Shown one piece after another: positions 13,521-24,951 of a stretch of 64,000 bases of DNA. A program made the translations under genes and the position numbers. This stretch comes from Climacteris rufus. Taxonomy: Eukaryota; Chordata; Aves; Passeriformes; Climacteridae. The first letter of the stretch is position 1. Each line of letters starts with the position of its first letter. The stretch spans positions 400,332 through 464,331 of the forward strand of contig VZRZ01006844.1 of assembly GCA_013398175.1 (NCBI GenBank), in the 5' to 3' direction. Below the pieces are notes generated by a model that worked only from the letters and a program-made list of their open reading frames with translations, had not been told where the DNA came from and ran no database searches.

Positions 13521-13575
13521 CTGTAATAAACTGAATCACACTGACACTTACTTGCTGTAATAAACTGAATCACAC
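13521..13575. repeat. Direct repeat, 21 bp, spaced 34 bp
   Basis: CTGTAATAAACTGAATCACA plus C occurs at 13521-13541 and again at 13555-13575. The flanking CTTA/CTTG also agree, so the duplicated unit is about 34 bp. Confidence 0.9.
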
Positions 13576-14334
13576 AGTCCTGTTCATTTTATCACATTTT
13601 ATATGCTTCTCCTTATAAAGGAGAAATATAAAATACGTATTCCAGGAATTTCTGTAGCAGTAAATGAAGTCCTGCTAAAGTACCGTGTGACTGCTGAATT
13701 TTTCTTATATAAACCTAGAAATAAAAATGGGAATGTGAATCAACTTCTTATTTTCATCAATTAGATGGTTTAGGTACTTAATTTCAAATTTGAGGTTAGT
13801 GGACATGAGTGTATGCCAGGATTATAATCTGTGGGTTTTTAAATTTGATCTTGAATCCTCAGTAAGGTAAATAACCAAAGGATACAAACTCTGAATAAAG
13901 TTACTTGCAATACTGCATGTGTTTTGGGATCAATTCATTACTGATGAAAGCAGATTTATCTTGTAATAATCTGTGGTTACATATAGACCAACAATAATAA
14001 TTAATTTGAGAGTTCGGTGGGGTACTAGGACCTCTTACCATTAACTTCTGAAGCACTGTGCAGTTCTGGCTACCAGCTTTGCAGGGATGACTCACAGGCC
14101 TTTGTGTCAGTGTGACTCCCTTCTGCTGGGATCTGAACCTTCTTCTCTAGTAACTCCTCTTATGTGTGCAGCTGAATCATCCCAGTCCACCGCCCTCCTC
14201 TTCATCCCTTCATCTACTCACCCATCCCTCTCTGTTGTGCCTCCTTGCGTCCAGCTCTGGTCCCTCAAAAATGCATGTTTCAAAGAGATGGCTTGGCCCT
14301 TGTAGAGCATTCCCTCCATCCAGCACATCTCACA

Positions 14335-14466
14335 AAATCACAGTCACAGAATATTCTGAGTGGGAAGGGACCCACAAGGATCACTGAGTCCAACTCTGAA
14401 GTGAATTCCCTGTACAGGATTGAACCCGCGGCTTTGCTGTTATTAGCACCGTGCTCCAACAATATT
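14335..14466 (-). mobile_element. tRNA-Ile-derived SINE with CR1-like tail (TguSINE1-like)
   Basis: On the minus strand the 5' part (about 14395-14466) retains GAGCACGGTGCTAATAAC, the D-arm end plus anticodon arm of a vertebrate tRNA-Ile(AAU). This is followed by CGCGGGTTCAATCCTGTAC, the B-box and T-arm. The 3' part (about 14335-14394) reads GTTGGACTCAGTGATCCTTG then TGGGTCCCTTCC and ends ATATTCTGTGA, the CR1-type 3' terminus that recruits LINE reverse transcriptase. The first part of the tRNA head (A-box side) is missing or too diverged. Such tRNA-Ile/CR1 SINEs are known from zebra finch and other passerines. The copy is old and truncated. Confidence 0.8.
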
Positions 14467-17163
14467 TGTTCATGATCCCATTTTTCATCACCTCTGAAGA
14501 GCTGTATGTTTAACACACAATTCTTTCAAGAGGCAGTGGATCCCAGTGGGGACTGCTGCTGTGCAGCACTGGTCAAACAATGCTCAGGCAATGGATGAAA
14601 TGGACTCTCAGTAGCACAGGCTACAGGAGTGAACTGAACAAAGATGCCACTAAAGCTACTGCAGATGCTCTCTACTCTGACTTATTTCTTGCTAGTTTTT
14701 ATTAACAACACTTCATAAAAAAAACTTGTGTTGTCACCAGCTTTTAGGTCAGCCACCTCGAATTTTCACAGCAATGTCCTGAAAAGGCTGTCATAAGTGC
14801 CATAATTAGTTGGGGTGCCTGGAGTCCATCACAAATTTATTACAATAACCTGGGCTTTTCTCCTCCTAATTTTGCAGGAGGTCTCACCTTTTAGCATTTA
14901 CTCCATACATTATTTTTAAAAATTATGGAGCAATTTGTCACATCTAATTTTCACAAAGGTCCAGGCACTTTAAATTTGGCAGCTCCTTCTTGTCCAGTGT
15001 GACTTTTCCTCTTTCTCCCCGCAACTAACACTCTCTTCATCTCACAGGCTGGCTTCCACAAGCTTCTACCCTTCAGTTTTGACAAAGGTTCTTTACCCTG
15101 CTCCTAAAATCTGTTTTACAGGTCATCCTTCCAGCTTATCATCCTGAGTATTTCTTTCCCACTTTGTTTCTTTCTGCTGCCTCTCTACCTTCTGCTGCAT
15201 TAAACACCCCCACCTTTTCTTTTCTTTTAAAACTCCTAATTATATAAATCCATGCACTTCTTAAGTGCTGCAGTGGCACCAACCTCTGCCTCTAATTAGT
15301 GTTTCCAGCCCTTCTTCAGTTAAATTTTCCTTAAAAATGTCTTTATACTTTTCCCCCAAACTCCTGGAAGCAGGGCTTTAAACAAACACAAAGCCTCTCT
15401 TTCATCTTTCTTGAAATCCCATATTCCCTGGGAGTTATACTCCATAGTGGCCAATTTGCTGTTTCTTGTGCTTCTGACTCATTTTGCAGATGATGGGTAC
15501 TGCCACTCTTCAAGTATCACATCTACTGTGACAGTCCCCCATTGTAAATTTTGACCGCAACACTTTTGTGATAGAGACTATACCTGCATTACCTGCACAG
15601 ATATCGCTTCTGTGTGGCTCTTTATCACTATAAAAGCCCCCTAAACAGCAACCAGAGCCTATACTGCTACTGCATTGTAAGAAGGACCTGGATTGAGAGA
15701 TCTGGAGCACTCCTTTGTGCTGACTCTGTGAAGACAAACTATATTGCAAGCTGGTAGTGAAATACAATATTCAGTCATGGATTTGTGGCTCTTAATTTTG
15801 TGCAGTACTTTGTTACCACAGTGATGGGAACTAAATAAAACTGTAAGATACACTTTCTGAAACCTTCCCTCAGCAGACTGCCATGTGGGCTGCACTTTTT
15901 TTAACTGGCTTAGGTGCTGATTTTGGGATAGAACTGAGTGGAAAGAACAAGTGATGTTTGCCTGCATGCCTGAAGCCCATCTAAATTTTCATGTTAAGAG
16001 GGCAGATCTCCATTTTGACAAAGCAGCCTTTCATGTATAACACTTGCAAATATTTTGTATTATTTTTGAGGGAGAGTTTCTCTCTCCACAGGGAGGTAAC
16101 ATTCTTAATATACTCTGTCTTACAGATTCAGGCAGTTCAAAAGGAACAGAGAGACATGAATAAATGGAGTCCATCCAGTAATGCTGCTTCTCTAATATGT
16201 CTGGTATAAATTATAGTCATTGCAAATGCTTTAACTAGATAAGAAATGGGGAAAAAATCCAAAAGCAAAGCAAGAAAAAGTTAGAAAATCTTAGAAATAA
16301 AGTAGGGTTAATATTTCAAGCTTGTTTCTGTAAGATATCAGTATATGGGGTTTTAATTTTACATGTAGTGCTTAAATATTTACACCCAGAATCAACTGGC
16401 TTTGTGTACCTGTGTTTCCAAAATCATGGGTTATCTGCAAGAGGACCCTTGCCCATGAGAAATTTCCCCTGGCTGTGTATGCCACTTACCATATTTTCCC
16501 AGCCCAAATCAGCTGGGTTTTGTATGTGTAGAGGCACAGAAATTTGAGCTGCACAAATAATGCTACAGTGCTGATTTTGCTGCAAAGAAAACTTGTGATG
16601 TTACAGTAAACACTCTTTATTCAATGTTTATGATAAAATGACATGATTCACATATGCTTTTTGAGTGCATCTAAATGGATCAACCACAGCTCTCCTGCTG
16701 TTTCATTTTGCATCATTTTCATCATAAGACTATTTGTTGAGTATGTCAGTGACTTCAAAACATTGGGATCTAAAGTCACAATGGTTGAGGCCATTACATA
16801 TTAAATCCCTTTTTCCCTTTTACTAGACTTTTATCAAGATGGCATAAGAAAATTAGCTCATTAAAAGGTGTTTCCACTTATTTCACAGGAACAACATTCA
16901 GCATCAATGCTATGTTGCTAGGTAGCCAGGTGATTTTAAACTGGAAAACACCTCCGTTTATTCCCACAAATCTAACATACCTATACTTGCCCAGCAGAAT
17001 CTCTGAGATGACACAATATTTACAGAAGCATATATTGTAAAAGCTTTAAGTTAATTATTAATAATGTTACTTTGTTAGTTTGAAATATGTAGGTTTCTGA
17101 TACATTGTAATTCATTATTTTTTCACTCTGCACACTGTATCCTCAGTGTGATTTCCCTCCATC
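14467..17163. other. Intergenic DNA, no gene seen
   Basis: No splice-supported exon, repeat family or RNA gene is recognisable. The 15510-15967 minus-strand open frames lack homology and coding-like composition. Confidence 0.6.
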
Positions 17164-17706
17164 TGTGTTGACCAGTTCTGGCTGGGATGGAGTTAATTCA
17201 CTTCACGGCAGCTCACATGATGCTGTGTTTTGGATTTGTGACCAAAACAATGCTGTTATATAGACTCTTTTTGCTATTGCTGGGCAGTGTTTGTACAGCA
17301 TCAAGGCCGCCTCTGTTTCTCCTGCTGCTGCCCTAACAGTGAATAGATCAGGGGTGCATAAGAAGTGGGGAGGGGATATAGCCAGACATATGACCCAAAC
17401 TGCCCAAAGTGATATTCCATGCCATATAACAATATGTTCACCAATACAGTAGAGAGGAGTGGAGTTTAGGTAGGACAGCTGTCTTCTGCCTCAGGAACAG
17501 ACTGGGCAGTACTGTCTGGGGGAGGTGGCAAGTGATTGCTATTGTGTCACTTATTTTTTGTTTTCTTTCTTATTCCACTTCTTCTTTGCTTATAAAATTA
17601 TCAACCCACAAGTTTTCTTCTGTTTTCTCTTATTTTTATCTTCTATTCTGTGGATGTAGGTAAACAGCTCTGCAGTGCTCAGCTGCCTACTAGTGTTAAC
17701 GCACAA
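17164..17706 (+). mobile_element. Avian endogenous retrovirus solo LTR, sense
   Basis: The element begins TGTGTTGACCAGTTCTGGCTGGG and carries TTTTGGATTTGTGACCAAAAC and CAAGGCCGCCTCTGTTTC. It then shows GGGGAGGGGATATAGCCAG, GATATTCCATGCCATATAAC (TATA-like region), a degraded CAATACAGTAG where intact relatives have a CAATAAA poly(A) signal, and the late TATCAACCCACAAGTTTTC block. It ends near GTTAACGCACA. It is full length but diverged, with no internal coding region on either side, so it is a solo LTR left by recombination. It lies about 5 kb upstream of CDK14. Confidence 0.85.
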
Positions 17707-20700
17707 CTCTGTCATGGCCAAACCAAAAAGAACCCATACTTCCCCAGAAATTAACTATTCACATACACCACGAGGAAGCTGCCTAATAGGGACAGGAACC
17801 ACAAGCATCAAGGTTAAAGATGTTGTGTTTCACTTGCAGCCATTTTGCCCCTGATGTGATGGTGTAAAGTAAGAAAGAAACAGAAAACAAGTGACCCCAC
17901 GTTAGTACATGAAATAAAGTGACCACGAGAGGGTACTAGAGGTGTAAAACCACGGGTGGCTCAGCAGGTCACCTCTAACCAGCAGCTGGACATAAGGCAG
18001 CAGGAAAACCACTTTCTTCCCCTTGTACCTCTGGAACCATGTGTGTGAACCCTAACTCATCTTTTCTTACCCCACTGAGCAGGCTTTGGCAACAGCAGCC
18101 AGCCTGGACAGGCAATACCCGGGTCTGTTTGCCCTCTGTTCAGCAGCAGGGATGCTTGGAACATCAACAAGGAGAAATTTCCATGGGTTGATAAAAACTG
18201 GGATTTAATTACAATCACCAATAAGGCAATATACAAAACATCAGCTCTGAGAACATCTTGGGGGAACAAGTTATGATGTGAATGCAGCTTACACAGGCAC
18301 TGTTCTGTTACTGCCAAAGTTTAATTTTTGTCACTAATGCATTTTGCTAGCAGGGTTTAAAGGTCGTGTCCCTAAGGATACAGCACCATTTGTGTTAGCA
18401 GTGCCTGGTTTTCTCTTCAGATAATAGTCGTCTTGGATTGAGTATTATTAGAGGACAAGTGAAAGTGAGACTGGTGGGGGGAAGTGGGGGAGAAGACGAG
18501 GGAGGCTGTTATGTGACTTCACATCCATCTTCATCACCAGAGGGTCACGAAAGGATTGCTGTGTGTTAACAAGCAACACAGCTCCAAGCACTCAGGTCCC
18601 AGATGCTGCAGCAAAGAGATCTTTCCAAGGTGAGCAGACTGGCCTAGTGGAGAATGCCTCCAGCCAGGGAGATATATGAAAATCTACTTTATACTGGCAG
18701 CAGAAAGCCTGACAAGACAGTGCTCACCCCAGAGAAGTTGGACTGACTATTTCACCTCCCTAGAGAGCTCTACTGCTCTCCTCAGGCAGACCACTTGATG
18801 CAAGGTCTTACTCTGCCCACATATAACACTCCAAATCAACGGCATTAACCACCTCTTCCACAAACACACACTGCTTGTTTATGTGCTCCTAAGGTTTCTG
18901 AAATTCAAACACTTGGCCCAGGAATGTAACTTAAGTACACTGCCTTTCAAGAGCCCCTAAGGAGAAGTGTTACAGGGCCGGGGGTGGGGTGGGGGGACAC
19001 ACAACAAACACTGGGATTTAGAGAGAGCTCAGACCACATAAAATTACCGCATAAAAACAACAGCAAATGCCCTGAGATCTGGAAAGTGCACAGATCTGCA
19101 TTACACCCTGAGCCACCATCTGCACCATGCATCACGGATTTATTTTTCTGTCGTTTCATCTTACCCTGCAAGTAATGAATAGCGCAGCCGTGGCTGCTCC
19201 ATCTGCGGCAAGGAGACTGCTGGCACACCCTGTGCTCCAGGCCCATGACCACACTGCTTGTAGCTCCAAACAATATGTTCTTTTACACAATAATGAACAA
19301 ACTGCCAGCCCTGCTCTCTCTTCCCTTCTTCAGAAATAACCCATACCTCCGTGAAACTTTGAAACGATGAGGTTCCCTGGCTCACATGATACATGGAGGC
19401 AAACCTTTCCTGTTGTCCAACTGGCAAGTGTTATCTTGGCAACTATTTTTCCTGCACTTGATAATACTTATATTTGCAGCGTGATTCAGCATGACTCAGT
19501 GTCAGCAACAGAGGCCAGGATTTGTAGTGCATTCTTACCAAAGCCAGGCAAGGAGATGCTTGGTCATAAAGTAACTGCAAGCAGTTTTTGTTTAGGGTGT
19601 ATCTTTGGGGAGTTGATCTAAGAAAAGGTGCTGTAAATAATGTGCCTGGCTTTTTGCAAAACAGATGCCCCATTAAATGCAAACATGCTTTAACTTGGTA
19701 GAGGCTTGTGGAAGAAGGCAGCAAACAACAATATCATTTTACATGTTTTTCATGTTAATTTTTTTATGCCACAAATTGCAAGACTTAAACATAAAAACAG
19801 AGCTGAAAGCCTGTCCCTACCAGGAAGCAAAACGTCATCATCAGAGTAGTTGCTATCTCTGTGGTTTGTTAATTGCATGTTTCTGCTTTACTGGTTTCCT
19901 GAGATGGGTGATGGAAATGCAGAGATGAGAAATAAGAACCACCAGCTTATGAGCTTCATCAAAGCTACAAAAGTGATTACACATTCCTGAATTCAATGAA
20001 TTTTCAACACTAGTGCCCTTGGAAACTGAAGAGGTTTGGGTCGGGGAGAGAACAAAGAAGGACTTCAACAGAAATATTTCTGCCAAATAAAGACCACGGT
20101 GGGAAGAACAACATAAATTGCAGGGTGCAGTTTGAGAATCTGTGCACAGCTGGAAGCTTGTCCTTCCTCTGGTGGAGAAAGTCTGTGTAACATCTCTGCA
20201 TCCTGAGGTTGTACAATTTTCAGAAGACCTGTGTTTCTCTCACTCAGCACCACACTGGTGTCTAATTTAGGCAAAATCTTCATTGATTTAAAAGACCCTG
20301 ACATATGCTTGTAGATCATTCCCAAGCAGCTGCAAAGCCAGATGCTTCTCAGGGATTTTGGGTTGTTTCTCTGTGAAAGAAAGCTGAATCCACTGCAGTA
20401 GCCTGGCAGAAACTTGTCCTTCACAAGTGATAAAGTGATAGTTTACTTAGAAATAGGGGGGAAAAAAGGGAATATTATTCCAAATTCACTAGGTGCTAGG
20501 ATCTGGGCTAATTCACTAGGTAAGACAGCACCTATCAATTCAGCATGGTTAATCACAAGTTCCTGAGAAGCTCTCAGACATGATATCCCTAATTGCTGAA
20601 AGCAAGTCACAGACTGAATTATAGCAATATTGGTACAAGTCTCAGCCAAGCAGCAGAGATGCCCACAGTGAATGGTGCACACAAAAAATGCAAAGGGCTC

Positions 20701-21699
20701 AACTCAAACACTAAACTCAGTTTGCAGCTTCTGGACCGGAATATTTTATTTATGATGATGGCATTTTTCTCTCCACTCAGAATAGGCCTAATATTCAGAT
20801 TTAAACAAAGATCAAACTCTCAGCTATTATTAAGGACTTAAATGTGATTTTTTGGAAGTGATTGAGTTGAACATCCTTAAGTATGTGTCCTCCCTCCCTT
20901 TTTCCATCTAGCCCCCTTGTCTCTTTCTTCTTAATTTTTATTTCTCCCTCTTTTCCCTGCACTGCTCTCTGCAACTTTCCAGTTTCCACTCTTTCTCAAT
21001 TTCCTTCCCTAATATGACATAGTCAACACTGAAAATGCCATTTTAGCTCCTGTTTCAAAGATGCTAACAGGGTCAATAGGATTCACACTTCTGAAAACCT
21101 TTTTATCAAACTATCTGTACATTCAGGGGTTACACATAAGACATTTTACCAGTGTTACTGTACTGCTACACGGCAGGACAAGTTCCCATTATCTTGTATG
21201 CCACAAGAGATACATGCATAGTCTATATATAGTAGATTAAAGTAGATAATTACAATAGATTTCCACCTCAGGATGCTGTATACTGTCCACCCCTATTGCA
21301 TTGTAATAGAAAGGTCCAATCCCAATCCCAGAACAGAGTTGCAGATGGCTTGAACCCAACGCATCTGAACACTTGTCTACACAAATGTGCTTCTAAAACT
21401 GAGCTTAGACACTGTCTAATCCCAGCAAATTGTGTTAGCTAGCCTCATTAAGACCCAAGTTCATTTTAACCAGATAACATGCAAATACAATTTGAACCAC
21501 AAAAACCTGGGCTTTAAAATCTTACCTAACATATTGTTCTCAAAAAGTAACTACTTTATATTTTAGACTAGACATGACCATCCATCCTGGTGGGTTAAAC
21601 TGATTTATTTTTCAATAATGTTGGTTCAATTGAGTTAACAAGATCAAAAGCTCCCAACACCCATTAGGTTGCAGGCTAACGCAGTTGAAGGCGCATTAT
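17707..21699. other. Intergenic DNA upstream of CDK14, no gene seen
   Basis: Ordinary non-coding sequence. The only distinctive local feature is a G-run cluster at 18975-18996. Distal CDK14 regulatory elements could lie here, but none can be identified from sequence alone. Confidence 0.6.
18975..18996 (+). other. G-quadruplex-type motif
   Basis: Four G-runs (GGG, GGGGG, GGGG, GGGGGG) separated by CC, T and T within 22 bases. It satisfies the usual G3+ short-loop quadruplex pattern. It lies about 3.5 kb upstream of the CDK14 start. Function unknown. Confidence 0.75.
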
Positions 21700-21824
21700 C
21701 TGGCTGTGCCTGGAGACGCACGTGGAGAGGACCCCAAGTTCCAGCCCCAGGGGCCGGGTGCTCACGGCGAGCGAGGAGCCCTTTTCCCACCCGCCCCGGG
21801 CTGCGGCCCGGGCCGCCTCCTTGT

Positions 21825-22496
21825 NNNNNNNNNNNNNNNNNNNNNNNNNNNNNNNNNNNNNNNNNNNNNNNNNNNNNNNNNNNNNNNNNNNNNNNNNNNN
21901 NNNNNNNNNNNNNNNNNNNNNNNNNNNNNNNNNNNNNNNNNNNNNNNNNNNNNNNNNNNNNNNNNNNNNNNNNNNNNNNNNNNNNNNNNNNNNNNNNNNN
22001 NNNNNNNNNNNNNNNNNNNNNNNNNNNNNNNNNNNNNNNNNNNNNNNNNNNNNNNNNNNNNNNNNNNNNNNNNNNNNNNNNNNNNNNNNNNNNNNNNNNN
22101 NNNNNNNNNNNNNNNNNNNNNNNNNNNNNNNNNNNNNNNNNNNNNNNNNNNNNNNNNNNNNNNNNNNNNNNNNNNNNNNNNNNNNNNNNNNNNNNNNNNN
22201 NNNNNNNNNNNNNNNNNNNNNNNNNNNNNNNNNNNNNNNNNNNNNNNNNNNNNNNNNNNNNNNNNNNNNNNNNNNNNNNNNNNNNNNNNNNNNNNNNNNN
22301 NNNNNNNNNNNNNNNNNNNNNNNNNNNNNNNNNNNNNNNNNNNNNNNNNNNNNNNNNNNNNNNNNNNNNNNNNNNNNNNNNNNNNNNNNNNNNNNNNNNN
22401 NNNNNNNNNNNNNNNNNNNNNNNNNNNNNNNNNNNNNNNNNNNNNNNNNNNNNNNNNNNNNNNNNNNNNNNNNNNNNNNNNNNNNNNNNNNNNNNN
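21825..22496. other. Assembly gap of 672 Ns in the CDK14 CpG island
   Basis: An uninterrupted run of N with GC-rich sequence on both edges. It is a typical drop-out in a GC-rich promoter. It hides the sequence immediately upstream of the CDK14 start codon. Confidence 0.99.
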
Positions 22497-22534
22497 GGGG
22501 TGGCTGCTGGCGGGCGGGTCGGGGTCGCCCCCCG

Positions 22535-22625
22535 ATGTGTGACATGATCGACTCGCAGTCCGCCGAGAAGATCAGCAGGATGAAAAAGTTGCGGAGAACT
22601 TTATCGGAGAGCTTCGGCCGAATAG
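22535..22625 (+). CDS. CDK14: CDK14 coding exon 1 (N-terminus of PFTAIRE-1 cyclin-dependent kinase)
   Basis: The exon encodes 30 residues plus one base of the next codon. It starts MCDMIDSQ, continues through AEKIS and the basic KKLRRTLSESF segment, and ends GRI just before a consensus donor (G|GTGAGT, intron from 22626). From memory this matches the vertebrate CDK14 N-terminus, with conservative changes at several positions. CDK14 is a PFTAIRE-family Ser/Thr kinase that is activated by cyclin Y at the plasma membrane. It is reported to phosphorylate LRP6 in G2/M to prime Wnt signalling. This exon codes only the non-catalytic N-terminal tail, where RRTLS is a basophilic-kinase-type phosphosite motif (inference). 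The leftover G joins exon 2 to make an Ala codon, so the predicted peptide continues ALKKEDSSFDE, as the family requires. The start is chosen by homology. Its context is weak (C at -3, T at +4), and a second ATG lies at codon 4. Confidence 0.93.
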
Positions 22626-23992
22626 GTGAGTCCGGCAGCCGGGCCCCGGCGCCCGGGGGTCCCGGCAGGGAGGGGATGGGGGGCGGTGGGCTCAGCGCTG
22701 CCAGGCTGGGAACACCCGCGCCGACGCCGTCTCCGAAAAACATTTATTGGGAAGAAAGCTCGGGAAATATACAACTCTTGCATCCCCAGCAGTGCTGCAT
22801 GGGTCTGTGATGGAGTTAGCCCAAAATCGGCCGGGAAGAACAAACTGTAGATGAGAGTTGGCTCACATGCCCCCATTGCCAAAGAGAAACCTCGACAGAA
22901 AGCAGTGTGTTGTTTTTGTTTTGTTGCAGGTCTGGTAATTTAATTTTTGTGCGGGCTGCAGGTTGTTTTTGGTTGAGGTGTGCGATGCTGAAGCAGGTAA
23001 CAGGGGCCCAGTGATTTAGGAGGCCAGACAAAAGAAGTCTGTCTGTCATCTGCTGTGAGGTCTTGTCACTCTGTCACTGACATAAAGCACCTTGAGGTAG
23101 CGTCATCTGAACGGCGCTGCCAAGCGTGTTACCTCCCGGTGCCTCCACATCGTGTTTGGTTTTGACACCAGTTTATTTTGCCGTTGAATTTGTTATCGAG
23201 AACAATGTCAAAGAGTTCTGGTCTGCTTGGACTGGTGTTTCTCTTAGTCTTTGGCACACTGTGTTGCTTAATTCACTGTTTAAAGTGCTAATGCCCACTG
23301 ACAGCATCAACATTCAGCTGAACAGGGAGAGAAGGTACCTCAGAGGAGGTGTGAAGTATCCCCGAGCTGGTGGGACAGAACAGCTGCAGGTAGTGCTGTA
23401 ACACACGAGAGCAGATGCAGCTGTCCCTGTCCTTACACACCGTCTGTATGGGCCCTTCCGCAGTCCTTACCCATGCATTGTCCTATTGGGATGTCCTTCC
23501 ATACAGTCAGTCTGGCTGGCAGACGTGGGTCAACTTGCAGAGCTGCTTTGTCCCAGTGAGAGGATGTGAAGTGCCTGTGCTGCAGCCATGAGCTGTGGCA
23601 TCTGGTTCTCCCTCAGTAACTCTGCCAGGGAGATGCACTGGCATACTTGGGCATTTCAATTTTTCACAAGTTGTGTATGCATCCAGTGTACCACCTTTAG
23701 CTTTAAAAGACTGCAAGCTTATGATTGTGTTTGAAATAACATATTTTTTATTGTCCTACTCCAGGATGAAAAGGACTGAGAAAAACTCATTCTTATTTGT
23801 AAACGAGAGAGTTTTCAAGGGTAAATGCAAAGTTACAGTTGCGAAGTGAATGTCAAGTCACTGTTATAAATCTCTCTGTCCCCATATGAAAACAACTTTC
23901 ACCTATTATCAGTCTTAAACTTGTAAAGCACATTTAACTTTCTTTGATTAGAAAAGAAAAAAAATGAAGCAGTCAGATGTTCGGTCTGTTAT

Positions 23993-24026
23993 GTGTCTCT
24001 GTGCATGTATAAACACAGAGAGACAC
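23993..24026. repeat. Imperfect inverted repeat (hairpin)
   Basis: GTGTCTCTGTG at 23993-24003 can pair with CACAGAGAGACAC at 24014-24026, leaving a two-base bulge and a 10-base loop. The stem is too short for a microRNA precursor. Confidence 0.7.
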
Positions 24027-24831
24027 TCTTCCACAGAACTGTGAGAGGGTTTCACTGATGGTGGAAGTCATTAACAAAGAAAATGTTTTGAATGAGGATG
24101 CTGCTTTGTTGTAACAATGACAGTCCCGTTAATGCCTTTTAGGGATCAAGGCCCCTCTGGCTGGTAATTTCTGCATGTTTTTGTTGGCTTGGTTGGGTGA
24201 TCATCTCTTTTTGTCATTTTGCACAGATTAAACAAGCTTTTAGTTTCCTTGGGAGCTCTGGCCTGATTTTAGATACACGGATTTTTATGTCTAAAAGCTC
24301 CTCTAGTTCTCTGTGCTGTGCACAGGAGTGTAGGAGTGTGGTCTGGTATGTAGTTTGTTTATTTGCTGGTTGTTGTTTTGTGATTAAAACTCAGCTGCTA
24401 CCAGCAAGTTTGTTCAATTTTCAGATGCTCAAATACGTTGATAACTATTCTGATAATTGCACTTTGAGCAAAAAAAACCTTGTGATTTATCTGTATGAGG
24501 TTTGAACATAGTCCACTCCCTGATACCAGACCCACAGATAAGCCCAAGCAAAGAAACTCTAAACTTGCATACCAGGAAATCCTTGGTTAAAATGTGTGCT
24601 GTACTTAACTGTTACATTGAAATGAAGGAGAATAAACCAAAATCTCATTGGAAAAAGTCTTTCTGGGTATTTGACACTTGAGTTTTAAAGCTCTGTTTGT
24701 AAGAGCTGGTTGCTTGGTACAGTTAGCAGATTATAAATTTATGTATCAAATACAAATATGTATTGAATCTGTAATTTTGTCAGTCATCTGTTCAGCTGTG
24801 ATTTGTTATAAATAATAAATGCCTGACAATG

Positions 24832-24951
24832 TTAAAGGCCAGGTTGGATGGGGCTTTGAGCAACTTGGTCTAGTGGAAGTTGTCCCTGCCTATAACACGG
24901 GGCTTGGGATGGTCTTTAAGGTCTCTTCCAACCCAAACGATTCTGTGATTG
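24832..24951 (+). mobile_element. CR1 LINE 3' fragment
   Basis: About 120 bases of CR1 3' UTR in sense orientation: AGGCCAGGTTGGATGGGGCT, GGTCTAGTGGAAGTTGTCCC, and the terminal TCTCTTCCAACCCAAACGAT then TCTGTGATT. The 5' truncation is typical of CR1 insertion. It lies inside CDK14 intron 1. Confidence 0.9.

Larger units (their letters stand above)
4641..14334. other. Intergenic DNA, no gene seen
   Basis: AT-rich non-coding sequence with chance ORFs on both strands. Apart from the small repeats and CpG patch listed separately, nothing is recognisable. A minor GC-richer patch lies at about 11400-11475. Confidence 0.65.
21700..22745 (+). promoter_or_regulatory. CDK14: CDK14 CpG island, promoter and 5' UTR region (interrupted by gap)
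   Basis: The base composition changes sharply from AT-rich DNA to CpG-dense sequence around 21700 and returns to normal soon after 22745. Both edges of the N-gap are strongly GC-rich. The island surrounds coding exon 1, as expected for a housekeeping-type vertebrate promoter. The transcription start and most of the 5' UTR must lie in or just upstream of the gap and cannot be placed. Confidence 0.8.

Noticed and set aside
21669..22810. Very long open frames on both strands across 21.7-22.8 kb
   Set aside because: They are open only because the gap is N. Only the CDK14 exon at the 3' side is supported.
23993..24026. Hairpin as a possible microRNA precursor
   Set aside because: The stem is only 11-13 bp with a bulge, much too short for a pre-miRNA.
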